Assembly: GCA_013397845.1 (NCBI GenBank)
Contig: VZTG01002283.1
Span: 1 to 64,000, forward strand
Length of the DNA: 64,000 nt
From: Melanocharis versteri
Taxonomy: Eukaryota > Chordata > Aves > Passeriformes > Melanocharitidae
Reading direction: 5' to 3'
Position numbers and translations under genes: made by a program. Below the pieces are notes generated by a model. The model saw nothing but the letters and a program-made list of their open reading frames with translations, did not search any database and was not told the origin of the DNA. Below, in pieces: positions 52,201 to 64,000 of the stretch (position 1 is the stretch's first letter; each line of letters starts with the position of its first letter).

Positions 52201-55200
52201 GACTTTTTATATCTAAAAGGAGCAATCTAGCACAAAAATTGCCTCTTTTTCCCCCCCAAGGAACAATCATCATACAATGACCCTATGCAAGCCTCAAAAT
52301 AACAAGAACTGGATTTCTTTTGACAGCATTCATTTATTAGGCAGCAAGGGCAGCTGAATGTACCTGAATCTTACTGCTTCGTTTTTGGGTGAACCAGGTT
52401 GCGGTAAAATCCTCTGATTCGTCACAGGGGAAGGTGAACAATGACACATGTCCCCAGGAGAGGCCACCGTGCCTCGCAGCTGCCGATGTGCTGGACTTAA
52501 ATGTGAAAGCTTTGTGGCCAGGGTAGGAATTGTGTCCAGCACTGGGACAAAGCTAGGGATCATGCCATGGCCAGCCCTGCTATGTCAATCCTGGGAGCAT
52601 CTTTGCACAACAGTGATTCGGGGATTTTAAACAAATCCCATACTCAGCAGGACCAAAAGTATTGTGGGTGCAGAGGGCTCTGGGGAGGAAGAAAAATCGG
52701 ATGAGCAGTGCAGTACTTCTGCATTTGGGGCTGGGGGAAAGGGAAGGTTTATCCTGGCTGTGCAGGGGATGGCTGAGAGCAGAGGGAAACTTTCCCTGCT
52801 TGCCAAAGTCACTCAAACCCCTTGTTTACTACTCTTGTGACACTCACTGGTATTGTTGGTAGTGATGTGGTCTAAGAACCAAATGGTATCAGCTATGGTA
52901 TGTTGAAAAAAATAGTGATTTGACCAAATTGGGTAATTACCTCATTTTAAAACACAGAATAAGTTGTAGATAATTAAAAAGGCAGTTTTAGGGCTAGTAG
53001 AAAGAATAGCAGAATAAAAGACATACTAATTAAGTTTCTCTCTAATCTATATACCTGGTGGAATCAAATTGCATTTTAGAAGGCAAAGTGAATTACAGGT
53101 GAGTTCCTCCCACTGCTGTCTTACAGAACTTGGCTTTTCTGTTGTTTATACCTGTAAACCTCCATGTGGGTGCAGGAAACTGCCCATAGAGACTTCACAG
53201 CATGGCTGGGTTCTAAATAACCAAAAATTCCGTCACTCTTTACAGGAATGCTATATATGGAGAAATACGTGGCATTCCTGCCTTCAGCTGCTGAAGGGTG
53301 GAGGACATGAGGTGTTGGGATTTCAATAGTTGCCTATGACTGAACAGTCATGGTTCAATAGTTTTACCCTGCTGTTAAAAAAAGCTATTTAAGAAATTGC
53401 TAATATCTAATTTAAAATCTTGATCCTTTTGATGTGATGACAGGGGGTCAGGCTTGGAGGTGGTGTCACAAACAGAAAGATATGAATGTTCAGCATATAG
53501 AAGTATTCATTAATGACTCATAAGCAAGTATGCCTGGCGACTAATTGGAGATTTTTATGCAGAAAGATTGTATTTATGGGCTCCATAGAATCGAACTTAT
53601 TTTTGTTCTGCTGCTTGTGAGGCTTTTTGGCAGAAGAACTCATTAATCAAAATCCTTCCTTTTGTAAGTGACAGAGTATTGAGAGGGTGGGGAGAGAGGA
53701 GGGCAGGTAGAACATGCATCTGAAATGCCAGAGAGATTTTGTACTGATATGGCTCATACCACCGAATAGGAGAAGGGATGTCAGAAAAGAGGAAAACCTC
53801 TATTCTAGTGCTCCTTATGTTAGGGCTTCACTGATGAAAGCCAGCTCTACTTCTCTGTGAAATCTGAAGTTACACTTTTATGATCCCTTTATATTTGTTC
53901 ATTTTTTAAAGCAATGCAGCTAAAATCCAGTCTGCTTACCATCAAAGTATTTGAATTAACATTTTACATTTTACATTCTCGGCCGATTTCTCACTGTCTA
54001 AGGGTTCTTGGTGGAATAAGGGTTTGTGGAGCGCTGTGGGGTTTGGGCAGGGAGCCTGATCCTGTTCCTACTGGGTACAGAATGTCCCCTCTCTGCCCGT
54101 GTGCAGGGGTTGCTCTCCAGCTACCAGAGGCACGGCTTCCTGGAGAGCAGGCTGCACAGAGCAGTGCTGGGGTGCATGGGGTACCTAGAAACAGAGAACA
54201 GCTGTGCATGTGCCTAACAATAGCTCCCCTCGAGCTAAGGCCAATGCTGTTTTCACATTTTATTGCTATTAAACAAGCGTCAGGGATAATTTAAACAGAT
54301 TGGAAGGTATATCCACCCTTTCAAAGGACTGAAATGTGCGTTCTCTGAAACAGTTTCCTTGGAACAGAAAACTTGGTATTTAAGCTCTTTTTGCTTATGC
54401 TGTATCACAGACTAACAGATAGGGATTTCACATGTTTCTACTGGCAGAACCACCTTTTATCCTGTTCTAGCAAGGCCCGATTAATCTATTTTTTAAGATA
54501 ATAAATATGTCATTGACCCTGTCTGCTCCCATACTTTACATATTCATTAACACTGTTCTATGTTGTATTATTTACTGTGCTATACAACTATGCAAAGAGA
54601 GCTCCAGCCATTGTACTGTAAATCACTAATACCCAGACTGAAAGCAGTTGCTGTTAATGAGATAGCTCACCTACCACTTGCATGTCAGAGATGTTAGTAA
54701 AAGCAGTTTGATGTGCGCAGCTTTGGTAGAGGCTGAATTTGTGTCTAATAAATGCAGGAAAAATGGACAGGATGCTTGGCCACACACCTGAGCAGCCTGT
54801 CTGCAATGCCAGCACTTTGCAAAGAACATTAGGGAAATTAACAGAGATGTCCTTCTGATTAGCCAGCTTTTCCAAGTCTAGCTAGCATAAGCTCTTTACT
54901 CTTTGGAAGGAAATACTTCCAAGGAGGATAGAGAATTGTTTTTAATGGTGGTAATCTTCCAATAAATTACTTCTGGCCAAGGGAAGACTTGGAGGGGCAA
55001 GGTAATCCCAGAGTAAAGTTGATTTAACTTCTCCATTATCCTCAGGAAGGCTCTGGGATTGGAGCTTTGAAGAGCTGTGTGTGACATTTTTAAAAGGTTT
55101 CAGCAGAGGCTTAAACTCCTATAATGTTAAATGTATTTTCTGAAGCGATGAGATTCTCATGCCAGGGGCAAGACATGAGGAACGCTTTTGTGTGTGCACT

Positions 55201-58200
55201 AACGTAGATGACACTGTCTTTTCGACAAGGTCACAAGATGCGAAAGTACTTCTGGGTACAGTCTTATTACTTTCCCAATTAATAACAAACAGGGAGTTTC
55301 CATTTTTCTCTGGACTTAAGCAATGTGCACAAAAGGAACTTCTGCTAGCGGACACGACTGTACATCAAAACTATGTCTGATCCAGCCTCTGCCCGCGTGC
55401 TCTAGGTCTGGCACGGAGCACATTGGCAAGGCTCCAAGTGTAGCTGGCTGCCCTCACTGGCCTGTGCATAAAGAGGATATGACTTTGCAGGTCTTGAGAA
55501 CTGGCGCCTTTTTCATTCAGGTACAAGAAGGAAACCTGAAATTGTCATTTTTTGACAGGATGTACTGATTTGCATTACAAGGCTGGGAAGAAAACATGCA
55601 CTTCATCTGCTTTGACAGTTGGCCTTCTGAATTACACTTATCAGCTGTATTAGCCCAGCGGCCTTTGGCAGAAGAGGAGCAGGGGTGGCTAGTGTTGTTC
55701 TTGCCGATTGGGCACGATGCATGGCTCTGGATTCCTGCATTCCCTTTGGCACTTCGGTGGCATTTAAAAATATGACAGCTGTGAATTAGCTCAGCTATTT
55801 ACAGGCTGGATTGCACATGGCTCACTGACAGGCAAGGTGCAAAAGGTTTTTTTCTTCTCTTTCACTTAGTGTTTGATTTCCACCAGGAAAGCTGTGGCAG
55901 CCAAATATAATAGCGGTCACAAGCCTCAATAAGACTCTGCTGATCTATTTGCCTTGCTAATTTCTGGAGACAGTTATGTTTGCATCTGGAGTAGGTCTCG
56001 GCAGGAGGATCTTCCTTTCACAGCTCTATGTGCTTGTGTTATGGGATAATGAAGATGAAGGAGGCTGCACACCTGAATTCCTGCCCTTACAGAGGACCCT
56101 CACCCTCACCCTTGTTGCTCTTTGGGTGCTAATCATGTTTCTGGCTTTCTCATGGCCTGTTTGATTGGTGTTCCCTGCTGGATGGGCTCTGTAATGAACT
56201 ACAGTACATGGTGAGCAGCTCACATGGCCCCTGCACCATTACTTTGTCTTCCTTAGCAGGAGAAGGAGGGGAAAAAACTCCACAACCACTGTTGCTTTTA
56301 CTATCAGAAGTTTCTCTCTATATTCCGCCTAGTTTGAAAGTTTAAACGTTTGCTGAATTTCTTTGCTGTCATAGACAGAAGTGACTTTTTCCTTAGACTG
56401 TACTGGCATGTCTGTATACAAGGGTGTGCAGAAAGCACCTGGTGTTGTGGGAGAAGAGAGGATGGGAACTCATCAGGAAAGGCAGAGTGGCAGAGAGCAG
56501 CCAGAGCCTCAAATCTGCCTGGGATGGGCAAGAGTGGAGTCTCCTAAAGCCCTGTTTTGCTTTGCAGCAGGCTGTGTCCTGGTGTGGTTGAGGCTGGGCA
56601 TTCATCCAGACCAGGCCACTCTATGAGTGGCTGGCATGTTCTTGCCTACTTCTCATGGAGGGAGTGCCTGTAAGCCACCAGGAGATTAAACAGGGAAGAC
56701 ATGTTCCTTCCTCCAGACACCAAAAGGTCTAACCTCTGCCTTCTGTGTCAGCCAGGAAATTATCCATGTTCTTATTGATGCTGGTAAGGTTCCCCATGCA
56801 TCAGTGTCTAAGGGTCTTAAAACAGGGAGATGCTTTCCCCTCCCAGCTCTCGGAGAAACCTGGACTTCTCTTGTCAGATCGTACCTCAGCAGAACCTCTG
56901 CAATGCCTTGCTCTATAGATGTAATCATATGTCTCTCTTATATTATATACTGTGCTTTTGTGGCACAGAGTAGAGGATTGGTGTGGAAAATTATGTCTTA
57001 CGAGAGTTATTTCTGTTTGCACCCCCTTCCCCCATCACACTGTTAGAGTGATCTTTTTTAATTTTTTCAGTACCTCCCATACAATTCTGCACAGTCACCA
57101 CCAAAATCAGTTATCATGGAAAATCCTTCCCCTTCTGCCCCCTCGCATTGCTGAAATCTAATTTTAGCCTGGGAAAAAAGGATTTAAAGGATTCATATGG
57201 GTAGGGTGAATTTTATGACAGACTGGTCCAGAACTCCATCCTGGAAGCAGTCCTGCCTGTCAGCTGAGCCACTGCAGTATCTGTAATTTTTATGTATTAG
57301 GGATCTGGCACCTTTCTCTGGCATCTTTTGCCGTACAAAATTAGCCCAGCATATGGGTAGTGTAAATTGGAGGACATATAGGTTTGAGTAATGAACAAAC
57401 AGTGACTATGCTAATTGGCTTCGTAGACATGGAGTTCAGTGTCTTCAGAACAGAATCATCTCAGCTGTTTTACAACCAAAAATAATAAAGATGAGAGTCC
57501 CTGATTTGGTGATTTTTGTTTTCTCTTTTTTGTTTTGGCAGTGGCAAATATTTCCGGCCTCCTACTTGTGATTATATGCAATTCTCTGCATATTGTAATG
57601 GAGGGCTCTTACAAACAGGTGAGCCAACATCCTTCTCCTTTAAGTTGTTTAGTGTAGCTGCAGTTGATAATAAAGATCAGCACATCCGAAGGTGCTCATC
57701 AAGTTCTAACATCAGAACAGTAAGGAAAGCAGGAATCACTGTGCTCGTAAGAGCTGTAAATATCTCGTAAAACTGAATATCAAATTTCAAAAAATAAAGC
57801 TTGCTATAAAAAGAAAACCTCAGAAAGATATATTTTGCAGTAAGATTTATTTTATGAATTTCTACTTACTACAGTGGTTTCCAAACTTGCCAGGCTGTTT
57901 GTTTTTTGTTTGTGGTTTTGTTTTTTTTTTTTCTTTTTCCCTGCAAGCATTTTAATGACCCTCATTCTTCCTGTGCCTGATCCTAATTCTGCTGCCCATG
58001 GTCACTGCTGGCTTCTGTGTGGGAGTGACCTCTGGCCCGGAGACCACCGAGTCAGCAGCAGCACTGGCTCCCTTGCAGCCCTGTTCCTACACTCTGGCTG
58101 GCAGAAGCACCCTATTGCTGCAGGGCTGAGCGTGTTCTTTGTCCTTCCAAAAGTCGTGGGCCCTGTTGGGTGGGCAAGGGGGGTCTGGCATGAAGTGGGA

Positions 58201-58780
58201 AGCTGGGACACCTTTGGGAAGTTGTTTGCTGCCACTTAGGTCCCTGCTCTCAGTGCGGGCAGGTCTTGCCAAGATGAATGTTGGGATTTAGTGCAGGCTG
58301 AACTTGTCCAAAGTGAGTGCAAGCAATTCCAGTTCGCCTCTCACTATGAAAAGAAAAGGATGGGGTAGAGGGAAAAGGAAAGAAAAAAAGGTGGTTTTGC
58401 CTTGTGAAAGCCAGCTCCTTGAGTGACAGTACGCTTTCTCATTGCTCTACAAGCACACCTCCGTCCTCATATTAAATTTTGCAATCTCTGTTTTGGGGAA
58501 CATAAAAACTGATCTTTCAGATGGGGTATTCTGGATTTTGTCTGTGGGTCTTGGGGTTATGGAGGTATTCAGAAATTGGGAAATGTGATCTAAATGCAGT
58601 CTACAGAGGACTTCTTCAAGACTTTGTTTCTTGCATTGGTTTAGAACACCAAGTGCCTGCATTTTAGGTGCTGTTTGTGTAGTTTTAACTGTGAGTAAAT
58701 GGAGGAATTTATTAGTCACATCTGTCCTGCATGAGAGGTAGCTCTAACTTATACATGCTTCTTGACTGGTCATAAATCAT

Positions 58781-58918
58781 AATCACAGATCTCAGAATAT
58801 TCTGCGTTGAAAGGGACCCATGGGGATCATCAAGCCCAACTCTTAAGTGAATGGCCATACAGGGATTGAACCCACAAGTTTGGGGTTATTAGCACCATGC
58901 TCTAACCCACTGGGCTCA
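58781..58918 (-). mobile_element. tRNA-Ile-derived SINE with CR1-type tail (TguSINE1-like), second copy
   Basis: Same structure and orientation as the copy at 10.8 kb. A minus-strand tRNA-Ile-like head is at about 58918 downwards (plus strand: box B complement 'gggattgaaccca' and box A complement 'tctaacccactgggct'). The CR1-like tail at 58781-58850 includes 'ctcagaatattctgcg'. Both copies show base changes in the head and tail, so neither is a fresh insertion. Confidence 0.88.
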
Positions 58919-60349
58919 TCTCAGGGTCATAAGGATCATAAGGATTCAAAAGGATTGACCATTATTCAGGGTAAATGGGCTAGAAAAATTCTCCTTTCTG
59001 TCATACCTCTCCTCAATAACCTGATAATCATTACTGTGCTAAAATCCTAAACAATATTTTCGTGTCAATACAAGCCTTTATAATAGTACTGTTTTTGTAG
59101 TGCTGATATTCTAGAATTTAAATGGGCAGGGTTTTTAGAAGGATGATGTCTTTCATTGGATCAGCAGTTTTAGTTGGGGAACACTGGTAAGTGCTGGTGT
59201 CTGTTCTCTCTCTGCCTTGCAACAATAGTGCCTGTTAGTGCAATGCTCACATGGTTGTTTGTTACTACTGATGCTGGGGCTTGGGTTCCTCACTTAATCA
59301 TCATCAATTAAAAGAACATTTTGGTTGCTTTACATTGCACCTTCTGTAATTATTTGTGGAAAAAGAAATCCTGCCAGTGGCCCCTCTAGCCAGGGGCATA
59401 CTCACAGTATATGCTACTTAGAAATTCCCTGGTCATGGTTGTACACAATTCTTCTCAATTATTTTTCAGGCATCTTTTCCTGAAATTGAGTTGCAGAGTG
59501 CTCCTCATCTCACAACTCATTCAGTAGGATCAGGATGGCAGCAACTGCTGTAACTGCTGGCCAGTGTTTTATATCACCAGCTGGGCTGCTCTTTGTTAGA
59601 GGAGTGCCTCTGTTACCGTCCATGTACCTCTGCTGCTGCACAATAACTTCATCTGCTGGGACTGCAAGTAACCTAATTTTGAGTAATTTTTAGAACAGAC
59701 ATGGCTAAAATCTCCTGCTGGCCTTGATATCTGCAAGATTTTATGAAGTAGAGGAGTTAAGACTGTTTCACCTCTCATATGCTAATTTCTGTCTTAACTA
59801 TCTGAGGACTAAGAGAAGAATCAGATGGGTGATGGCATGATAATAATAAATTTGTCTAGGAATGAGCACAGATTTGAAAAGCAAAAAATCATGATCTACA
59901 CTTCTTGTTTTGCCTCATACTTAGTTTTCATGAGTTCTTGTACACAGCACATGCAACAATAAGGTGTTCTTTATACTCTTGCAGATGACTGAGAACAGCT
60001 ACTTACTCCATAACCCAAGCATCAAATATTTTCAACCTTTCTAGTAGATAATTTTAATTCTTTCCAAATAAAGCAGCACAATTCAGGCAGTACAAAGCTC
60101 GGCAGGTAGCATGATGATGAAGATTAAACAACTTAATTGTGTTCTAGATAGAAAGTGCCAAAAGGAATCAATGATATAGGAGCCAGTAAGAAGCAAACTT
60201 GGGCAGACACCCTCGTTTTCCATCAGAGAATGGGGTGGTTTGTAATTTAGTATTCTTGCATCAAATATTTTTTTGTTTTTCTTCCACAGAGGTGTTTGCA
60301 GAAGAAATTCAGAAACCTTTATGAATGCTTGTTTAAAGTTTCAGGTTTC

Positions 60350-60350
<1 letters not shown>

Positions 60351-60395
<45 letters not shown>
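60351..60395. repeat. (ATT)15 microsatellite
   Basis: Forty-five bases of uninterrupted ATT trinucleotide repeat; it produces the poly-Ile run in a chance open frame. Confidence 0.98.
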
Positions 60396-61269
60396 TTTTA
60401 TTCCATTTGTATGGGCATATCTAGCAAAACAGTCGTCTTTTCCTATTTTAGACTTTGGTGCAATGTGTAAACCATATTTGAAGAGGCTTATTTCAATTTA
60501 ATAGCTTCACACATATCCTAAAGTGAAATCACAACTTAAAAAAGCTAACTGCATTTTGCAGGTCACAAGCAGAAGCTTAGTGCAAAGCATTTTCCAGTTC
60601 CACTGGTTTTACCTGATTTGTTTTTTATAAAGAAATTAGGCACACACTTTTAAAATGTATTTAATAATATAATACCTAGCATTTTCATGTAGATAGTAAG
60701 AAGTAGCTTACTGTCTTTAAAAATAAATAGAGGCATACCCTTTCGGTTACCTGCTCGATGTGATCCATTGAATGCCAAGGGTTACAGTGGCAAATCTACA
60801 AGAAAAGAAACAATAATGAAGACAAAAATCCTTGAACAAGAGAAATACAAGTTTCCAGCTGGAAAATAACACCTCTGCTGTTCCTTTTGAAATGTAAGAG
60901 ATTTAGAATAGATTTACTCATCCCAGAGCTGAGCTGATGGTCACCCCCCACCAAGTACTGTTAGAAATAATCAAGGATACCATAAAAGCACTTCAGTCTT
61001 ACACATTTGCTTTAATAGTATAGAAAATAGAGTTAATAGGTATCATATCACTACTTCTAGTTTTCAATTTTAGCTGCTCTGTAAATTAAAAAAAAAAAAG
61101 ACAAGACAGGGAAAATGAAAAGACACCTTTCTTTCCAAGGCAGAAATCTTTTCACATCCTTCTGGTCTGGGCCACAATAGCTCAGAAATATCACAGAACA
61201 ATTTGGCAGAGAAAGAAAAAATAATTCTGTATTTGGCTGTAAATCCAGGAATAATTTATTTTCTCCAAA

Positions 61270-61995
61270 TTGCAATTTCTCCTGGCTACTGTTACATTTA
61301 ACACTCCCACACTTACAGACAATGCTGCGGGCTCTGTAGCAGTCACTGTCCCTGGGCCCTTGGCATTGTGTTTCCTGCAGAAGCTGGGCTGCCTCCCCAC
61401 ACGGGCACTGGGATTGCTCCTGAAAGATTGTATTGAGTGTCTGAGCCTCCCCTCACACACTTCTTTACTGGGAGAGAGTAGCAGGCCCGTCCCTGACAGA
61501 GCTGAAGTACCTTGGCATGTCCTTTGTCCATGGTGTCACCATTGCCAGACTCGCAGACTCGGTCCGTGCCTGGGAGCAGGGCAGGGCCTGGGGCAGCGGG
61601 CAGGGACAGTGGCCCCCACCTGGGTGCCCACCGAGGCTCTTGCACGTGGCCTGCCCTCTTGGCAGCTGTGCTGTTCTACGTGCTGTGCTGCTCTCTTGGA
61701 GGTGAATACTTACAAATCGGCCCTTGGAGGGCCCTGTTTGACCAGCAGCACCTTGCTTCCTCCTGCGCCTTTCGGCCGCCTGATGAGGAGGAAGCTGGGG
61801 AGATGCAGTGTGCCAGGTGCCCGCCCCTTCTCTCTTCCCCGGGCTCCAGCCGTGGTCATGATGAAACAGCACTGCTGTGGCAGATCCTGTTCTTGGAAGA
61901 AGCTGCCTTTCCTGGTGGCTCAGTTTTCAGGAGCCGTTTATATGGTCTCCTCTCTGCCTTATGAATCAATGAAGTACAGCGAGGTTCCGGAGTGA
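61270..61995 (+). other. Unexplained 241-codon open frame in a GC-rich patch
   Basis: This is the longest open frame in the window not caused by a tandem repeat or the gap. It lies in a GC-rich patch (61.3-62.0 kb) where a second plus frame (61512-61964) and two minus frames are also open, which argues for composition rather than coding. The product is Cys/Leu/Pro-rich with no family I recognise, no clear signal peptide and no repeat-type domain. It could equally be an exon of a non-coding RNA or a decayed element. Confidence 0.15.
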
Positions 61996-63781
61996 TTTGC
62001 CAGCTCTTGCATAGCTGGCAATGCTTGCAACACTTTTGGCTGGATGTGCTGTGAACGTGACAGGATTTGTAGCCAGGCTGGGCAAGTGTCCCCTCACAGG
62101 CATTGTAGGACATTGCTGACTCTTCTGCTTTATTTCCCTAGACTAATTAGATGCAAAATGGAAACCTGTGCCTTTCAACACAGAGTGTAAAATCTGCATT
62201 AGTGTGGAACTGGAATAAACTGTGGACATAACTCTTGTTAAAAAACCGGGTCTGCTCAGGTAAAACATGGAGATGAGTATACGTGGCAGTAAGGGACAAA
62301 AAATCAGAAAAGCACAAACAATTCGTGTGCTCATTCATGGCAGCAATTTACTATTCCCTCTCTGTTCTTACCCTGTGTCTGAAACTGAAACATCCCTCCA
62401 TAATAGTTAAAATTTGGTAGTACCTCTGGTTCAAATTAGAACAAAACTTTGTTTTCAACAATTCCACAAGACAAACAACTTTCAAAAAGTTTTAAATCAG
62501 AAGTGCCAAAGTGGAGGTTCTTACTGCCCCACCAGTCAGAGGCAATTTCACATGACAGAATCAAACCTCAGCAGAGTTCCTCCACATGGCCTTGGCTCCA
62601 GGCAGTGAATAGCTCCCATGTCTCTGCTCGTGGCACTCATCCTGGAGTTCCCCTGGAACTGAGGCGGCCACCCAGCTCCAACTTCTCTTGCAGGCAGAAT
62701 TCCAAGTAGGAATTCAAAACCTGTGCAGGGATGAGCACATATTCCTCCTAGTGTCCTCTCAACTCTTTTAAAGGTGTTGGGATTAAATGCATACTTAACA
62801 TTTTCATCTGTTAATAGAATGCATAACAAAGATAATATATGTTGCTGCCTATGATGTTTGCAGTACGCTGTTCCAGTAAAGGTGTTAATATCAGGAATAT
62901 AAAGAACTGAAACCTTTTTCCTGATGTATTGCTTATTATTAGAATAGGTGTAGGCCTACACAGGATGGAATGGAAAGTGCATCTTCAAAATATAGTGAGT
63001 GATCCTACATTTTAATGCTTCCTACTATACATACACTTGTTTTTATTACAGCATAAAGTACTTTTCCACGGCACAATCAAGAGAAATACAGTATATGCAT
63101 GTGTATTTATCACATTTTTGGCTGATATACTTCTGGTGAAAATTAGGAATAGAAATAGGACTATGAATACTAGGGCAATGTGACAAGTAAATTTAGAAGA
63201 AGAGAGTAAGCTGTTGTGTGGGACTAAACTTTGTACAAGGGTTTTCTTTGTAAGGAAACAAGGATAAATCTGAAACAATTCCATAGAATTTATTAGGGTG
63301 AAAAACAAATATAAAATTGAGGCAAATAAAGCCCTAACTCTGAGTTCCCACCAGTTTGGGAGAGAATTTTGGAGACTGCTATTTAGGCCTAATTCTCATA
63401 AAAATGTATGTTCAGATATAACGGTTTATAGCTGAAGTCCAAGCTCAGGAATAAAACCCGTGTGTGCCCTGAATTTATATGAATTATTTAATTACATCTG
63501 TACTCATAAAAAAATTGGAAATAGTCTAAATTTTGAGGAAAACAACCATTATTCAAATCCCACTTCAATGTAGTTCTCACCAATTTGCCTTCCATAACAG
63601 ATGCTACTTCTCTTGACAGTTTATTGAGGCCAAACCATTTATTTCTAGCCAGAAAATTGAATAAATGACAAAAGCCACACTGGAGGAAGAGATATGTTCT
63701 TATCAATGGAAAGGCTTTCCTCTCCCCTGAGAAGATGCTGGTTGCACAGGAGGTTGAGTGCCTACCCAGGTGCATGTGCAG

Positions 63782-63797
63782 ACACACACACACACAC
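63782..63797. repeat. (AC)8 microsatellite
   Basis: Uninterrupted AC dinucleotide run, 70-odd bases before a CTTT repeat. Confidence 0.95.
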
Positions 63798-63870
63798 TCT
63801 CATTTGCCTTTTTCTTCTCGGGTGTTCATTAGCTTAGGACTTGTTTGTTTACATTTTTGCTATTCTAACT

Positions 63871-63900
63871 TCTTTCTTTCTTTCTTTCTTTCTTTTTTTT
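63871..63900. repeat. (TTTC)n microsatellite with T tail
   Basis: About six TTTC units ending in an eight-base T run. Confidence 0.95.
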
Positions 63901-64000
63901 ATATCCTCAAAAGTCTGTTTTCTCTCAATTCTTTCTTTTCTACTCCAGGCTAGTTTGGAACATTTTGTCAGTGTTTGGTCTGATGGTCCATTCTGCCCTC

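Larger units (their letters stand above)
34300..64000. other. Upstream flank of NTNG1, no recognised gene
   Basis: Nearly 30 kb beyond the promoter island in which I recognise no conserved protein family, tRNA or other RNA gene. It is mostly AT-rich unique sequence. Scattered GC-richer patches of 300-700 bases (about 35.1-35.6, 36.72-37.32, 43.2-43.66, 49.1-49.4, 52.4-52.8, 54.0-54.2, 56.4-56.6, 58.0-58.27 and 61.3-62.0 kb) carry overlapping frames on both strands. Repeats are listed separately. Confidence 0.6.

Noticed and set aside
51986..52273. 95-codon minus-strand ORF
   Set aside because: It overlaps the old CR1/L3-like remnant and its sequence follows that element's blocks.
60273..60470. 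65-codon ORF with a poly-isoleucine run
   Set aside because: The run is the (ATT)15 microsatellite.
1..64000. CRISPR arrays, operons, prophage or other prokaryotic systems
   Set aside because: The window is vertebrate intronic and intergenic DNA; the only regularly spaced repeats are head-to-tail minisatellites without spacers.

Overview
The window reads as vertebrate, avian genomic DNA: AT-rich, gene-poor, and dominated by intronic and intergenic sequence. Three kinds of repeat point to a bird, and specifically a passerine. These are CR1 LINE 3' ends with the terminal 'attctatgattctat' signature, two short SINEs with a tRNA-Ile-like head joined to a CR1-type tail (the TguSINE1 type known from passerines), and one older CR1/L3-like remnant. 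No bacterial, viral or operon-like organisation is present, and nearly all open frames are chance frames in GC-richer patches or tandem repeats.

The one protein-coding gene I can support is the 5' end of NTNG1 (netrin-G1), on the minus strand. Its first coding exon lies at 26945-27190 and encodes residues 1-82: signal peptide plus the start of the laminin N-terminal domain. It ends in a consensus GT donor at a codon boundary. Its 5' untranslated part runs upstream to about 27645 and carries several short upstream ORFs. Everything from 26944 down to 1 is then the start of a large intron. From 27646 to about 33.1 kb is the intron between the non-coding first exon and the first coding exon. A strong CpG island at about 33.18-34.30 kb, interrupted by a 246-base assembly gap, is the likely NTNG1 promoter and first exon.

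Layout. 1-26944: NTNG1 intron with a palindromic element near 2.1-2.2 kb, a CR1 copy at 7.7-8.2 kb, a SINE at 10.8-11.0 kb, and a 40-bp CpG-rich minisatellite at 20.64-21.24 kb. 26945-27645: exon 2. 27646-33.1 kb: intron 1, with a secondary CpG-rich patch at 30.57-30.91 kb. 33.18-34.30 kb: promoter island. 34.3-64 kb: upstream flank with no recognisable gene, containing a CR1 piece at 37.5 kb, a 21-bp tandem repeat at 39.4 kb, an old CR1/L3 piece at 51.8-52.2 kb, a second SINE at 58.8 kb and several microsatellites. I found no exotic new system. The items most worth a second look are the uORF-bearing netrin-G1 leader, the highly homogeneous intronic minisatellite, the long imperfect palindrome, the secondary CpG patch, and two unexplained open frames in the upstream flank.
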